Part shown: piece after piece, positions 1 to 8,422 of the stretch
Layout of the letters: each line of letters starts with the position of its first letter
How positions within the stretch are numbered: the stretch's first letter is position 1
NCBI GenBank assembly: GCA_020247305.1
Contig: JADCJE010000214.1
Span: 1-38,332 of the forward strand
DNA: 38,332 nucleotides
Direction of reading: 5' to 3'
From: Phycisphaerales bacterium
GTDB taxonomy: Bacteria; Planctomycetota; UBA1135; UBA2386
Position numbers and translations under genes: made by a program
The notes under the pieces: model-generated
What the model was told of the DNA's origin: nothing
The model's input: the letters and a program-made list of their open reading frames with translations, nothing else
Databases searched by the model: none

Positions 1-105
1 TCGGCACTAACCGACGATCGCGTCAGGGCGAGCCGCCGTGGGCCGCAGCGCGATGGGACGACGAAACGAGCGCTGGGGACCGGCGGGAAATCGCCGCTGA
101 TCGTC

Positions 106-137
106 CGTGGCGCAGACTCCTAGGAGTCAGCGCCACG
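106..137. repeat. 32-bp near-perfect palindrome upstream of the membrane protein gene
   Basis: The two arms are complementary except for one A-A pair (positions 114 and 127), and the centre is CCTAGG. It could fold into a long hairpin that terminates transcription of a gene to the left of the window, or act as a dimeric regulator site about 70 bp ahead of the TAGGAT box at 204-209. No T-run follows on the plus strand, so neither role is settled. Confidence 0.5.
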
Positions 138-203
138 AAAGGCCACGCCGCCCGGCGCGCGTTCGGTGACGCAGACCAATAGCGGCGAGCACCCGACGAC
201 CGA

Positions 204-209
204 TAGGAT
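204..209 (+). promoter_or_regulatory. TAGGAT -10-like box, 8 nt before the start codon
   Basis: The hexamer fits TANNNT and lies 8 nt upstream of the ATG at 218. No Shine-Dalgarno sequence lies between them, which fits a leaderless transcript. No convincing -35 is visible. Confidence 0.4.
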
Positions 210-217
210 CCGCCGCG

Positions 218-1900
218 ATGCCAGGGGACGGGAACGACGCACCAACCGACGCGAACGCGCCGCGGGCGCTGCTGCTCGCCGCGCGTGCCGCGACGCTCGC
301 GAGCCTGCTGCTCGCCGCCTTCGCCGCCATCGCGCTCTCGCCGCGCGTCTTCTACGCCGACCCGTGGCGCTTCGCGACGCTGCAGGTCCAGGCGCCGTCC
401 TGGTCGGCTGCGCTCGCGTCCGACAACGGCCACCGCGAGATCCTGCCCAACGTCGTGCGCCTGCTCGAACTGACGTGGTGCGATGGCGCGCCGTGGCTGC
501 AGGGCGGCTTCGGCCTCGCCGTGCTCGCTGCGGCCATGCTCGTCGCGTGGCGCGCCACCGCCAGCCTGCCGCGCGCGGCCCGCGCCGCCGCCGCGCTGGC
601 GCTCGCCACTGGCACGTGCTGGGGCGGCAACTTCCGCGAGCTCGCGCACGGCAGCGAACTCGTGCACTTCGCGCCCGTGCTGCTGGCGCTGTTCGGCGGC
701 CTGCTGGCCGTCGGCGCCGCGGCCACGCCGACACCGCGCACCGGCTGGCGGCTCGCCGCCTGCACGCTGCTGGCGACGTTCTGCTTCAGCAGCGGACTCG
801 CCTGCGTGCCGGCGTTCGCCGTGGCGCTGTGGCTGCGGCGCGCCGACTGGCGCTGCTTCGCGCCGCTCGCGCTCGGCGCCGTCGTCGCCGCGCTCGGCCT
901 GCTGGTCGGCCGCGACCAACCGCTCGCATCGGGCGAGGCCGGTCCGCTGACCATGATCGAGCAACTGCTGCGGTGGCTTGGCGCACCGAGCGCGTGGGCC
1001 TTCAGCCCGCTGCTCGATCCGGCGCACTCCGCGCGCCTGCCCGGCCCCGGACTGCCCGCGCTCGCCAGCGCGATCGCCACGCCGCTGCACGCCGCCTTCG
1101 GCCCGCCGCTGCTGGCGCGCTGGCCGGCGCTGCTGTTCGGCGCGCTCGGCCTGCTGGCGCTGCTGCGCGCGACGGCCCGCGCGCGCGCCGCCGATCCCGG
1201 CGCGGTCGCTCGCTTCGGCCTCGGGCTCGCCTGGGCCGGCCTCGCCGTCGGCGCGCTCGTCGTCGCCGCGCGCGCCGACTACTTCGTCGCGCGACCGATC
1301 CAGCTGACGACGCAGCGCTACCTGCCGTGGTCGATGCTGCTGTGGACCGGGCTCGCGCTGCACGCGGTCGCGACGGCGCGCAGCGGCCGCGGCGCGCTGC
1401 TGCTCGCGCTCGGCGTCTGGGCCGTGCTCGCGCCGAGCAACGTCTGGACGACGCGCTACGCCTGGAAGCAGCGCGTCGTCGCCGAGCGCACCGCCGCCGG
1501 CGCGGTCGTCGGCGTGCTCGGCGCCGACTTCGAGCTCGAAGAGACGATGCTCGCCGACCTGCGCGCGGCGATCGCGCCGCTGCGCGCAGCCGACGTGGGC
1601 CCGTTCGCGTGGCGGGAAGCGCGCTGGCTCGGCCAGCCGGCGACGGCGGCGCCGACGTATCCGCCGGAGCCGACCGTCGGACTCGCGGCGCGCGCGATCG
1701 ACAACCGGCTTGGCGACCCCGGCCGCGAAGTGCGCTTCCGCGGACCGACGGCGCACGACCGGCTGCTGCTCGTCGACGACGGCGTGATTGCCGGACTCGC
1801 TGTGCGGGCGCCGTTCACCGACGATTGGTTCGGCTGGCTGCGCGGCACGGGCGCGGCGACGCCGGACCGCGTGCTCGCCGTGGCGCTGCGGCCGCAGTGA
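218..1900 (+). CDS. Polytopic membrane protein of unknown function
   Basis: This 560-residue protein has a short polar N-terminus followed by about ten hydrophobic segments up to residue ~410, then a soluble C-terminal part of ~150 residues rich in charged residues. An early extracytoplasmic-looking loop (about residues 65-80) carries DNGHREILP. That resembles the first loop of GT-C-like or other predicted polytopic glycan-related membrane proteins, where a charged motif follows the first helix, but I cannot assign a family. The ATG is preceded by a -10-like hexamer at 204-209 and there is no Shine-Dalgarno sequence. The gene is convergent with rnhA. A role in cell-surface glycan or lipid modification is only a guess. 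Confidence 0.7.
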   Translation: MPGDGNDAPTDANAPRALLLAARAATLASLLLAAFAAIALSPRVFYADPWRFATLQVQAPSWSAALASDNGHREILPNVVRLLELTWCDGAPWLQGGFGLAVLAAAMLVAWRATASLPRAARAAAALALATGTCWGGNFRELAHGSELVHFAPVLLALFGGLLAVGAAATPTPRTGWRLAACTLLATFCFSSGLACVPAFAVALWLRRADWRCFAPLALGAVVAALGLLVGRDQPLASGEAGPLTMIEQLLRWLGAPSAWAFSPLLDPAHSARLPGPGLPALASAIATPLHAAFGPPLLARWPALLFGALGLLALLRATARARAADPGAVARFGLGLAWAGLAVGALVVAARADYFVARPIQLTTQRYLPWSMLLWTGLALHAVATARSGRGALLLALGVWAVLAPSNVWTTRYAWKQRVVAERTAAGAVVGVLGADFELEETMLADLRAAIAPLRAADVGPFAWREARWLGQPATAAPTYPPEPTVGLAARAIDNRLGDPGREVRFRGPTAHDRLLLVDDGVIAGLAVRAPFTDDWFGWLRGTGAATPDRVLAVALRPQ

Positions 1901-1943
1901 GGCGCACGCGCGCGCAGCGATCCTTCGCGCGCTCGCTCGCAGC

Positions 1944-1973
1944 CTGAGAAACAACCGTTGCTCGGGTTCTCAG
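1944..1973. terminator. Hairpin between convergent genes
   Basis: A 7-bp perfect stem, CTGAGAA/TTCTCAG, with a 16-nt loop sits between the membrane protein gene (stop at 1900) and rnhA (stop codon 1970-1972, within the right arm). It is a plausible bidirectional terminator, with no strong U-tract. Confidence 0.4.
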
Positions 1974-2443
1974 CCCTCGTAGCCGACGTCGTCCTGCAGT
2001 TCGCCGCCGTGCGCCGCCGCCACCGCGAGCTGGTCGCAGCGTTCGTTCTCGGGGTTGCCGGTGTGGCCGCGCACCCACTGCCAGCGCACCTTGTGGCCTT
2101 CGATCGCCGCCAGCATGCGCAGCCAAAGGTCCTTGTTCTTCACCGGCTCCTTGCTCGACGTGCGCCAGCCGCGCTTCTGCCAACCGGCGAGCCAACCCTT
2201 GTCCATGGCGTGGATCAGGTACTGCGAGTCGGACCACAGCTCGACGTGGCACGGCTTGGTCAGCGCTTCGAAGCCGACGATGGCGCCGAGCATCTCCATG
2301 CGGTTGTTCGTCGTGCGGCGGAAGCCGGCCGACAGCTCCTTGCGGTGGTGGCCGAACAGCAGCACGGAGCCGTAGCCGCCGGGCCCCGGATTGCCGAGGC
2401 AGGCGCCGTCGCTGTAGATCGTGACCGAGGGGCTGGCCGACAT
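1970..2443 (-). CDS. rnhA: Ribonuclease HI
   Basis: The 157-residue protein matches the usual length of bacterial RNase HI, which cleaves the RNA strand of RNA-DNA hybrids. The catalytic set is complete: Asp in YSDGACLGNPGPGG, Glu in NRMEM, Asp in WSDSQY, and the late His/Asp in RGHTGNPENERCD. The basic protrusion (GWQKRGW to VKNKDLW) typical of the E. coli-type enzyme is present. The start at MSASPS is preferred over an upstream in-frame ATG at 2479 because the fold begins a few residues later and a -10-like TATGCC lies 9 nt before it. It is the last gene of a leftward cluster, 46 nt after the DUF479 gene. Confidence 0.95.
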   Translation of the reverse strand: MSASPSVTIYSDGACLGNPGPGGYGSVLLFGHHRKELSAGFRRTTNNRMEMLGAIVGFEALTKPCHVELWSDSQYLIHAMDKGWLAGWQKRGWRTSSKEPVKNKDLWLRMLAAIEGHKVRWQWVRGHTGNPENERCDQLAVAAAHGGELQDDVGYEG

Positions 2444-2489
2444 CGGCGTGCGGGCATAGCCGCGCGGCCGTCGCCGCACAACCGCGCGC

Positions 2490-3086
2490 TCAACCCGCCG
2501 TCGCGTCGGCGTGCGACCGCGCGAACGCCGCGACCTCGGGCCACAGCGCCGCGAAGTCGGCGGCCAGCCGTTCGTAGTCGGCGCGCAGCGGCTCGGCCCC
2601 GTCGGCGAGCGGCGACGGCCGGCCCAGGCGCTGCGCCATCAGGCCGAGCACGCGCGCGACGCCCTCGATCGAGCTGTAGCCGAGCAGCCAGCCATCGCGT
2701 TGGAAACGCGGCGACACGCGCTGCAGCGGCGCTGGCAGCACGTCGTGCCACGCCCGCAGGTCGGCGTGCACGCCGTCGAGGAAGTCGGCGAGGCCGGTCC
2801 CGTCGCCGTGCGCCGCCCAGTCGCGCGCCAGGAAGTGGTCGAACCAGACGTCGAGCAGCACGCCGCCAAAGCGCCGGAACGGCGGCTGCAGGCGCTCCCG
2901 GGCCCGCCGCACCACCGGATGAGCGTCGACGAACGCGTCGACCGCGCGGTGCATGGCGACGCCGCGCCGCAGTTCGGGAGCGAGCGCGCCGAGCTCGACG
3001 CCGCGCACGAAGTCGCCGGCGAGGTTGCCCAGGCGCAGCAGCGGCGGCTGCGGCGGCGACAGGCGCAGGTGCGCGAGCCAGTTCAC
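2490..3086 (-). CDS. ACP phosphodiesterase-like protein (DUF479)
   Basis: The 198-residue protein begins MNWLAHLRLS and has the family signature of acyl carrier protein phosphodiesterase: NWLAH near the N-terminus, GNLAGDFVRG, a His/Asp-rich stretch MHRAVDAFVDAHPVVRRAR, then DVWFDHFLARDW. The family includes E. coli AcpH, which removes the 4'-phosphopantetheine group from holo-ACP in the HD-like metal-hydrolase manner. The start is GTG and overlaps the stop of the upstream TVP38 gene in GTGA, so the two are probably translationally coupled. Function is taken from the family; activity on ACP in this organism is untested. Confidence 0.85.
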   Translation of the reverse strand: MNWLAHLRLSPPQPPLLRLGNLAGDFVRGVELGALAPELRRGVAMHRAVDAFVDAHPVVRRARERLQPPFRRFGGVLLDVWFDHFLARDWAAHGDGTGLADFLDGVHADLRAWHDVLPAPLQRVSPRFQRDGWLLGYSSIEGVARVLGLMAQRLGRPSPLADGAEPLRADYERLAADFAALWPEVAAFARSHADATAG

Positions 3087-3829
3087 GGCGCGAGCGGCGC
3101 GCCGAGTTCGCGCTGCAGCGCGCGCCGGGCGATGCGCGCGACCGCGACGACGACCAGCAGCGAAGCGGCGATGGCGAGCGCGCGCCAACCTTCGCCCGGG
3201 CCGGCGGCGAGGTCGAAGGCCTGCAGTTCGGCCCCCACCAGCGCCATCGCCACCGCGCGCGGCGTGTTGCCGACGATGGTGGCATAGAAGAACGTGCCGA
3301 GGCGCACGCCGAGCGCCGCCAGCAGCAGGTTGGTCGCCGCGAACGGCAGCAGCGGCGACAGGCGCAGCAGCGCGATCAGCCAACCGGCGCGCGCCTCGCC
3401 GCGTCCGAGCAGCGCGTCGTGCACGGCGCGCGCCTTCGGCGCGGCCAACACGCTGGCGCGCAGCGCGCCACCGGCGAGCCGGCCGAGCAGCAGATAGCCG
3501 AGCACGGCGGCGAGCGCGATGACGAGCAACGCGAGCCCGGCGCCGGCGACGTGGCCGAAGACGAAGCCGGCGACCAGCGACGTCGCGTGCGTCGGCAGCG
3601 CGCAGGCAGCGGCGGCCAGCACGCCGAGCACGACGAAGGCGGCGGCCGAACCGACGTCGGCCGCCAGCAGCGGCAGCCACGCGCCCGCCGACGCCGCCAG
3701 CGCCGTGGCCCCGAGCAACGGCCCGACCGACGCGACGACGAACAGCGGCCCGGCGGCGCCGAGCCCGGCGACGGCCGCGCGCGCGCGGGCGAACCGGAAC
3801 GGCGCGCGGGATGGTTCGCTCGGCTCCAT
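3083..3829 (-). CDS. TVP38/TMEM64 (VTT-domain) membrane protein
   Basis: The 248-residue integral membrane protein has about six hydrophobic segments. It carries the VTT/SNARE-associated domain pattern: FVFGHVAGAG with small residues in a re-entrant-type helix, then LLRLSPLLPFAATNLLLAALGV and FFYATIVGNTPRA. Members of this DedA/VTT group are thought to act in lipid scrambling or membrane homeostasis. It is the first gene of a leftward cluster and overlaps the downstream DUF479 GTG by 4 nt. It is divergent from valS across a 100-nt gap. A link between this protein and lipid or ACP metabolism is plausible from the context but not shown. Confidence 0.85.
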   Translation of the reverse strand: MEPSEPSRAPFRFARARAAVAGLGAAGPLFVVASVGPLLGATALAASAGAWLPLLAADVGSAAAFVVLGVLAAAACALPTHATSLVAGFVFGHVAGAGLALLVIALAAVLGYLLLGRLAGGALRASVLAAPKARAVHDALLGRGEARAGWLIALLRLSPLLPFAATNLLLAALGVRLGTFFYATIVGNTPRAVAMALVGAELQAFDLAAGPGEGWRALAIAASLLVVVAVARIARRALQRELGAPLAP

Positions 3830-3911
3830 GGCAATGGCAGGGTCGGCCGCGGCGGGCCGCAGCGCAAGGGGCTCGCCACAACCGGCGCGTGCCTGCCGCC
3901 CGCCGCGTCCC

Positions 3912-3917
3912 TACACT
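3912..3917 (+). promoter_or_regulatory. TACACT -10-like box, 12 nt before valS
   Basis: A TANNNT hexamer lies 12 nt upstream of the valS ATG with no intervening Shine-Dalgarno sequence, so the mRNA leader would be only a few nucleotides long. No -35 match is seen at 16-18 nt. Confidence 0.4.
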
Positions 3918-3929
3918 CCCCGCCCGCCG

Positions 3930-6900
3930 ATGAGCACCGAACTGCCGCTGAAGTACGAACCGCAGACGCTTGAGCCCGCCGTGACCGCCCGCTGGCTCGC
4001 CTCGAAGGCGTTCGCCGCGACCCCCGACGCGAGCAAGAAGCCGTACGTCGTGATGATGCCGCTGCCGAACGTCACCGGCGCGCTGCACATGGGCCACGCG
4101 ATGGACAACGTCATGCAGGACCTGCTGACGCGCTGGCGCCGCATGCGCGGCTTCGACGCGCTGTGGCAGGCCGGCACCGACCACGCCGGCATCGCCACGC
4201 AGGCGGTCGTCGAGAAGCGGCTCAAGGAGATCGAGGGCAAGACCCGCCACGACGTCGGCCGCGAGGCGCTGGTGCAGCGCATCCACGACTGGGCGGCGAC
4301 CAGCAAGAAGCGCATCGTCGGCCAGCAGCAGGCGATGGGCTGCTCGTGCGACTGGGACCGCGCGCGCTTCACCATGGACGACGTCTGCGCCCGCGCGGTG
4401 CGGCGCACGTTCTTCGCGATGTTCCGCGACGGCCTGATCTTCCGCGGCAACCGCCTCGTCAACTGGGACTGCGCCCTGCAGACCGCCGTCGCCGACGACG
4501 AGCTCTACAAGGCGACCGTGCAGGGCAAGTTCCACTACCTGCGCTACCCGGTGCAGGGACCGAAGGCCGGCGAGCCGACGCACGTGCTAGTGGCGACGAC
4601 GCGGCCCGAGACGATGCTCGGCGACACGGCCGTGGCCGTGCACCCGGATCCGCAGGGGGCGATGGCGGCAACGATCGCCGAGCAGCGGCGCAAGGTCGCC
4701 GAGGCCAGCCCCAAGGAACAGGCCGACGCCGAGCGCGAACTCGAGCGCCTGCTGCAGCGCGAGCGCGAGGTCGTGCCGACGCTCGCCGCGATCGCGGCGA
4801 TGGCCCGCGCCGGCCGCACGCTGCGCCTGCCGCTCGTCGACCGCGAGATCCCGCTGCTGCTCGACGAGTGGGCCGACCCCGCGCTCGGCACCGGCTGCGT
4901 CAAGATCACGCCGGCGCACGACCCCAACGACTACGCCGTCTGGCAGCGCCACCCGCGCATCGGCGCGATCAACGTGCTCAACGAGGACGGCACGGTCAAC
5001 CGCCACGGCGGCAGGTACCAGGGCCTCGACCGCTTCGCCGCGCGCAAGCAGGTGATGGCCGACCTGCAGGCGCTCGGCCTCGTCGAGAAGGTCGAGGACC
5101 GCGCGATGGAGGTCGACCACAGCGACCGCAGCAAGACCATCGTCGAGCCGTACCTGAGCAAGCAGTGGTTCGTGCGCATGGCCGACGTCGAGGGCGGCGT
5201 CGTCATGGGCCGCGGCACCGACAAGGAGTTCCGCGCCGCGGGCCTCGCGCAGGTCGCGCTCGACGCCTCGGCCGGCGCGCTGCCGAAGCTGGCGGACGGC
5301 ACGCCGCGCGCCGCGGTCGGCTTCCACCCCGACCCCGAGCGCTACCGCAAGATGTATGACCAGTGGCTCGGCGAGAAGCGCGACTGGTGCATCAGCCGCC
5401 AGCTCTGGTGGGGCCACCGCATCCCGGTCTGGCGCGGCGAGATGCCGACCGCGGCGCTGCGCTCGCTGCTGCCGATGCTCGGCGCGCAGTTGGCGCGCGA
5501 CGACGCGGCGGCGTGGATCGTGCTGCCCGACGGCGACAAGCTCGCGCCGCAGGCCGCCGCCGCCGCGCTCGCCGCGCCCGATGCGCCGGCGTCGGTCGAG
5601 GTGCAGGTCTGCTTCCGCGACGCGGCGCAGGACCAGCAGCTCTCTGCGATCCTGCAGGGCGCGGGCTTCCAGCTCGACCCCGACGTGCTCGACACGTGGT
5701 TCAGCTCGGCGCTGTGGCCGCACAGCACGCTCGGCTGGCCCGACCCGGCGACGGCGCAGGTCGACGCCGGCCAGACGCCGCTCGGCGCATCCGGCGACCG
5801 GCCGTCGTCGCTGCAGGCGTACTACCCCGGCAGCTGCCTCGTCACCGGCCGCGACATCATCACGCTGTGGGTCGCGCGCATGGTCGTCACCGGGCTCTAC
5901 AACCTCGGCGACGTGCCGTTCACCGACGTGTTCCTGCACGCCACGATCCTCGACGGCAAGGGCGAGCGCATGTCGAAGAGCAAGGGCAACGGCATCGACC
6001 CGCTCGACATCATCTCGCGCTACGGCGCCGACGCGCTGCGCTACGTCGTCTGCGAGCTGCAGACCGGCACGCAGGACATCCGCCTGCCGGTGCAGGCGAT
6101 CTCGCCGTTCACCCAGCCCGGCGAGCCCGAGCGCCTGATCGACCTCGCCACCGCCAAGCCCGGCCCCTACCTCGGCACCTTCCTCGACCCCGAGACGAAG
6201 CAGCCGATGGACCTGATCGGCCAGTACGCCAAGGAAGGCATCACGGCGGCGAAGGCGACCAGCGACCGCTTCGCCGTCGGCGCGAACTTCGGCAACAAGC
6301 TGTTCAACGCCGCGCGCTTTGCGTTCCTCAACCTGACCGGCGCGGCGTTCCGGCCGCTCGATCCCGCGCAGCTGCCGCTGGAGGACCGCTGGATCCTGTC
6401 GCGCCTGTCCGCCGCGGTCGCCGCGGTCGACGGCCACCTCGCCGCCTACAACCCGTCGGCGGCGATCGGCGCGGCGCGCGACTTCTTCTGGAACGAGCTG
6501 TGCGACTGGCACCTGGAGATGGTCAAGCCGCGCTGCAAGGACGGCGCCGACCCGGCCCTGCGCGCGGTCGCCGAGCAGGTGCTCGCCGCCGTGCTCGACC
6601 AGACGCTCCGCCTGCTGCACCCGTTCGTGCCGTTCCTCACCGAGACGCTGTGGACGAAGCTGCGCGAGCTGGCGCCGGTGCGCGGCGTCACCGCGCCGTT
6701 CGCCGACGGCGAGCTGCTGGTGCGCGCGGCCTGGGCGTCGGCGCCGGCGGCGTGGCGCAGCGCCGCGGCCGAACGCGAGGTCGCGCTGATGCAGCAGTGG
6801 TGCGTCGCCATCCGCGAGACGCGCGCCCGCTACCAGGTCGCGCCGAAGGAGCGCCTCGTCGCCCGCTTCGCCGCCGACGGCGAACTCGCGGCGACGCTGC

Positions 6901-7232
6901 GCGCGGTCGCACCGCTGCTGGCGCACATGGCCGGCCTCGCCGAGGTGACCATCGCCGCCGACGCGCAGCGCACCAAGGACAGCGCGACCGTCGTGCTCGG
7001 CGCCGGCAAGTGCCACCTGCTCGGCGTCGTCGACCTGGAGAAGGAGAAGGCGAAGCTGCTGAAGGAGGCCGAGAAGCTGCGCGGCCAGATCGGCGGCATC
7101 GAGCGCAAGCTCGGCAACGAGGGCTTCGTCGCCAAGGCGCCGCCCGAGGTCATCGCGAAGGAGCGCGCGAACCTCGCCGCGCTGCAGGCGCAGCTCGCCG
7201 GCGTCGAGCAGAGCCTCGCCGACCTCGGCTGA
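3930..7232 (+). CDS. valS: Valyl-tRNA synthetase
   Basis: The 1100-residue class I synthetase attaches valine to tRNA-Val and is longer than the ~950 residues of E. coli ValRS. Visible landmarks are the HIGH-type motif HMGH at about residues 53-56 (in PNVTGALHMGHAM), GTDHAGIATQ, the CP1 editing domain with TTRPETMLGDTAVAV, and the KMSKS-type RMSKS at about 680-684. The C-terminal coiled-coil arm is rich in Lys, Glu and Leu. Extra length comes from at least three insertions: ~50 residues inside the editing domain, a segment before DVLDTWFSS, and ~60 residues between the KMSKS region and the anticodon-binding domain (around GTQDIRLPV to GANFGNKLFNAARF). The start MSTELPLKYE aligns with the family N-terminus. 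Confidence 0.97.
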   Translation: MSTELPLKYEPQTLEPAVTARWLASKAFAATPDASKKPYVVMMPLPNVTGALHMGHAMDNVMQDLLTRWRRMRGFDALWQAGTDHAGIATQAVVEKRLKEIEGKTRHDVGREALVQRIHDWAATSKKRIVGQQQAMGCSCDWDRARFTMDDVCARAVRRTFFAMFRDGLIFRGNRLVNWDCALQTAVADDELYKATVQGKFHYLRYPVQGPKAGEPTHVLVATTRPETMLGDTAVAVHPDPQGAMAATIAEQRRKVAEASPKEQADAERELERLLQREREVVPTLAAIAAMARAGRTLRLPLVDREIPLLLDEWADPALGTGCVKITPAHDPNDYAVWQRHPRIGAINVLNEDGTVNRHGGRYQGLDRFAARKQVMADLQALGLVEKVEDRAMEVDHSDRSKTIVEPYLSKQWFVRMADVEGGVVMGRGTDKEFRAAGLAQVALDASAGALPKLADGTPRAAVGFHPDPERYRKMYDQWLGEKRDWCISRQLWWGHRIPVWRGEMPTAALRSLLPMLGAQLARDDAAAWIVLPDGDKLAPQAAAAALAAPDAPASVEVQVCFRDAAQDQQLSAILQGAGFQLDPDVLDTWFSSALWPHSTLGWPDPATAQVDAGQTPLGASGDRPSSLQAYYPGSCLVTGRDIITLWVARMVVTGLYNLGDVPFTDVFLHATILDGKGERMSKSKGNGIDPLDIISRYGADALRYVVCELQTGTQDIRLPVQAISPFTQPGEPERLIDLATAKPGPYLGTFLDPETKQPMDLIGQYAKEGITAAKATSDRFAVGANFGNKLFNAARFAFLNLTGAAFRPLDPAQLPLEDRWILSRLSAAVAAVDGHLAAYNPSAAIGAARDFFWNELCDWHLEMVKPRCKDGADPALRAVAEQVLAAVLDQTLRLLHPFVPFLTETLWTKLRELAPVRGVTAPFADGELLVRAAWASAPAAWRSAAAEREVALMQQWCVAIRETRARYQVAPKERLVARFAADGELAATLRAVAPLLAHMAGLAEVTIAADAQRTKDSATVVLGAGKCHLLGVVDLEKEKAKLLKEAEKLRGQIGGIERKLGNEGFVAKAPPEVIAKERANLAALQAQLAGVEQSLADLG

Positions 7233-7277
7233 GCGCCGAGCCGCGGCGCCAAGGCGGGCCGCGACGCTCGCCGCACG

Positions 7278-7297
7278 GGCCGGACCCTCGCCCGGCC
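7278..7297. terminator. GC hairpin downstream of valS
   Basis: A 6-bp stem GGCCGG/CCGGCC with an 8-nt loop lies between convergent valS and the asparaginase-family gene. It has no U-tract and support is weak. Confidence 0.3.
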
Positions 7298-7300
7298 GAC

Positions 7301-7320
7301 GCCGCCGTCACTTCGGCGGC
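7301..7320. terminator. Hairpin at the 3' end of the asparaginase-family gene
   Basis: A 7-bp stem GCCGCCG/CGGCGGC with a 6-nt loop spans the stop codon of the leftward gene. With the hairpin at 7278-7297 it may terminate both converging transcripts. Confidence 0.35.
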
Positions 7321-8363
7321 GGCTCGCCGTACAGCGACGCCATGTCGACGCGCCGCGGGCCCTTGTCGTCGCAGACCGAGAACTGGTCGGCGTACGTCGA
7401 GGCCGAGCCGAACTCGCCCTTCGTGTTGGTGGCGTAGAACTGGATCTGGAAGTTCAGCCGGCCCTTGGCGTCGCGCAGGCGTTTGATCTTGGTCAGGCGA
7501 TCGACGCGCTGCACCGCCGCGAGGCAAGCGTCGGTCGGCGACTTGCCGAGCCCCATCTGCTGCACCAGGAAGCTGGCGCTGTTGATCAGGATGCTCGCCT
7601 CGCCGCGGCCGGTGCCGCCGCCGGTGCCGACGTCGTTGTCGCAGTAGTTGCCGCAACCGAGGATCGGCGAGTCGCCGAGGCGGCCGGCGAGCTTGAACGC
7701 GAGGCCAGACGTCGACGTGCACGAGCCGACGTCGCCGTTCGCCGCGACCGCGCCGAGGTGGATCGTGCCGGTCTTGTGCTTGTACTTGTCGAACCACTCC
7801 TTGCCGTGCTCGCCGTTCTCGTCGGGCGTGATCCAGTCGTCGATCGCCGAGCGCTTCTCCTTCCATTCGAGCCACTTCTTGCGCGCGGCCTCGGTCAGCA
7901 GGTTGACCTCGGGGAAGCCGTGCGCGCGGGCGAAGCGCAGCGCGCCCTCCCCCACCAGCAGCACGTGGTCGGTGTGGCGCATGACCTTCAACGCCACCTG
8001 CGCCGGGTTCTGGATGTTCTGCAGCGCCCCGACCGCCCCGCCGAGGCCGGACGGGCCGTCCATGACGCTCGCGTCGAGCTCGACGACGCCGTCCTCGTTG
8101 GGCAGGCCGCCGATGCCGACGCCGTCCTCCTCGGGATCGTCCTCGGACACCGACACGCCGGCGACGGCGGCGTCGACCGGACGCCAGCCCTCGGTCATCT
8201 TCTGCCACGCGATCTCGACGGACTTCAGGCCGTTGAAGCTGGAGATCGCGACCGGCGAGCGCAGGCGCAGGAACGCCGGCGCTCCGAGCGGCGCCGCGAG
8301 CGGCGCCATGAGGCCGCCGGCCGCCGCCGACGACAGGAATCCGCGACGAGTGAATTCGGACAT
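7308..8363 (-). CDS. Tat-exported N4-(beta-N-acetylglucosaminyl)-L-asparaginase family hydrolase
   Basis: The 351-residue protein is an N-terminal nucleophile (Ntn) hydrolase of the aspartylglucosaminidase/isoaspartyl peptidase family. Residues 1-30 form a twin-arginine signal (TRRGFLSSAAAGG). The autoprocessing site is seen at about Thr200 in KTGTIHLGAVA; family precursors cleave before this Thr, which becomes the nucleophile. The following GSCTSTSGLAFKLAGRLGDSP matches the substrate-binding region. GGLPNEDGVVELDAS in the alpha subunit is also typical. The enzyme probably releases aspartate from glycosylated or modified asparagine in the periplasm. The start is fixed by the Tat signal and a TAGAGT box 10 nt upstream. 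It is divergent from recQ. Confidence 0.9.
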   Translation of the reverse strand: MSEFTRRGFLSSAAAGGLMAPLAAPLGAPAFLRLRSPVAISSFNGLKSVEIAWQKMTEGWRPVDAAVAGVSVSEDDPEEDGVGIGGLPNEDGVVELDASVMDGPSGLGGAVGALQNIQNPAQVALKVMRHTDHVLLVGEGALRFARAHGFPEVNLLTEAARKKWLEWKEKRSAIDDWITPDENGEHGKEWFDKYKHKTGTIHLGAVAANGDVGSCTSTSGLAFKLAGRLGDSPILGCGNYCDNDVGTGGGTGRGEASILINSASFLVQQMGLGKSPTDACLAAVQRVDRLTKIKRLRDAKGRLNFQIQFYATNTKGEFGSASTYADQFSVCDDKGPRRVDMASLYGEPPPK

Positions 8364-8373
8364 GACGCGGCGC

Positions 8374-8379
8374 ACTCTA
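8374..8379 (-). promoter_or_regulatory. TAGAGT -10-like box, 10 nt before the asparaginase-family start
   Basis: On the minus strand TAGAGT lies 10 nt upstream of the ATG at 8363, and no Shine-Dalgarno sequence is present. It faces the recQ box at 8410-8415 in a 59-nt divergent gap. Confidence 0.4.
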
Positions 8380-8409
8380 CGCCGCTCGCGCGGCCGCGGC
8401 CACGCCGCG

Positions 8410-8415
8410 TAGGCT
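8410..8415 (+). promoter_or_regulatory. TAGGCT -10-like box, 7 nt before recQ
   Basis: TAGGCT lies 7 nt upstream of the recQ GTG at 8423. This is the spacing expected if transcription starts at the initiation codon. Confidence 0.4.
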
Positions 8416-8422
8416 CTGCGCC

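Noticed and set aside
1-217. A coding region at the left edge
   Set aside because: The frames here are continuations of antisense shadows; apart from the palindrome and -10-like box, nothing is supported in this stretch.
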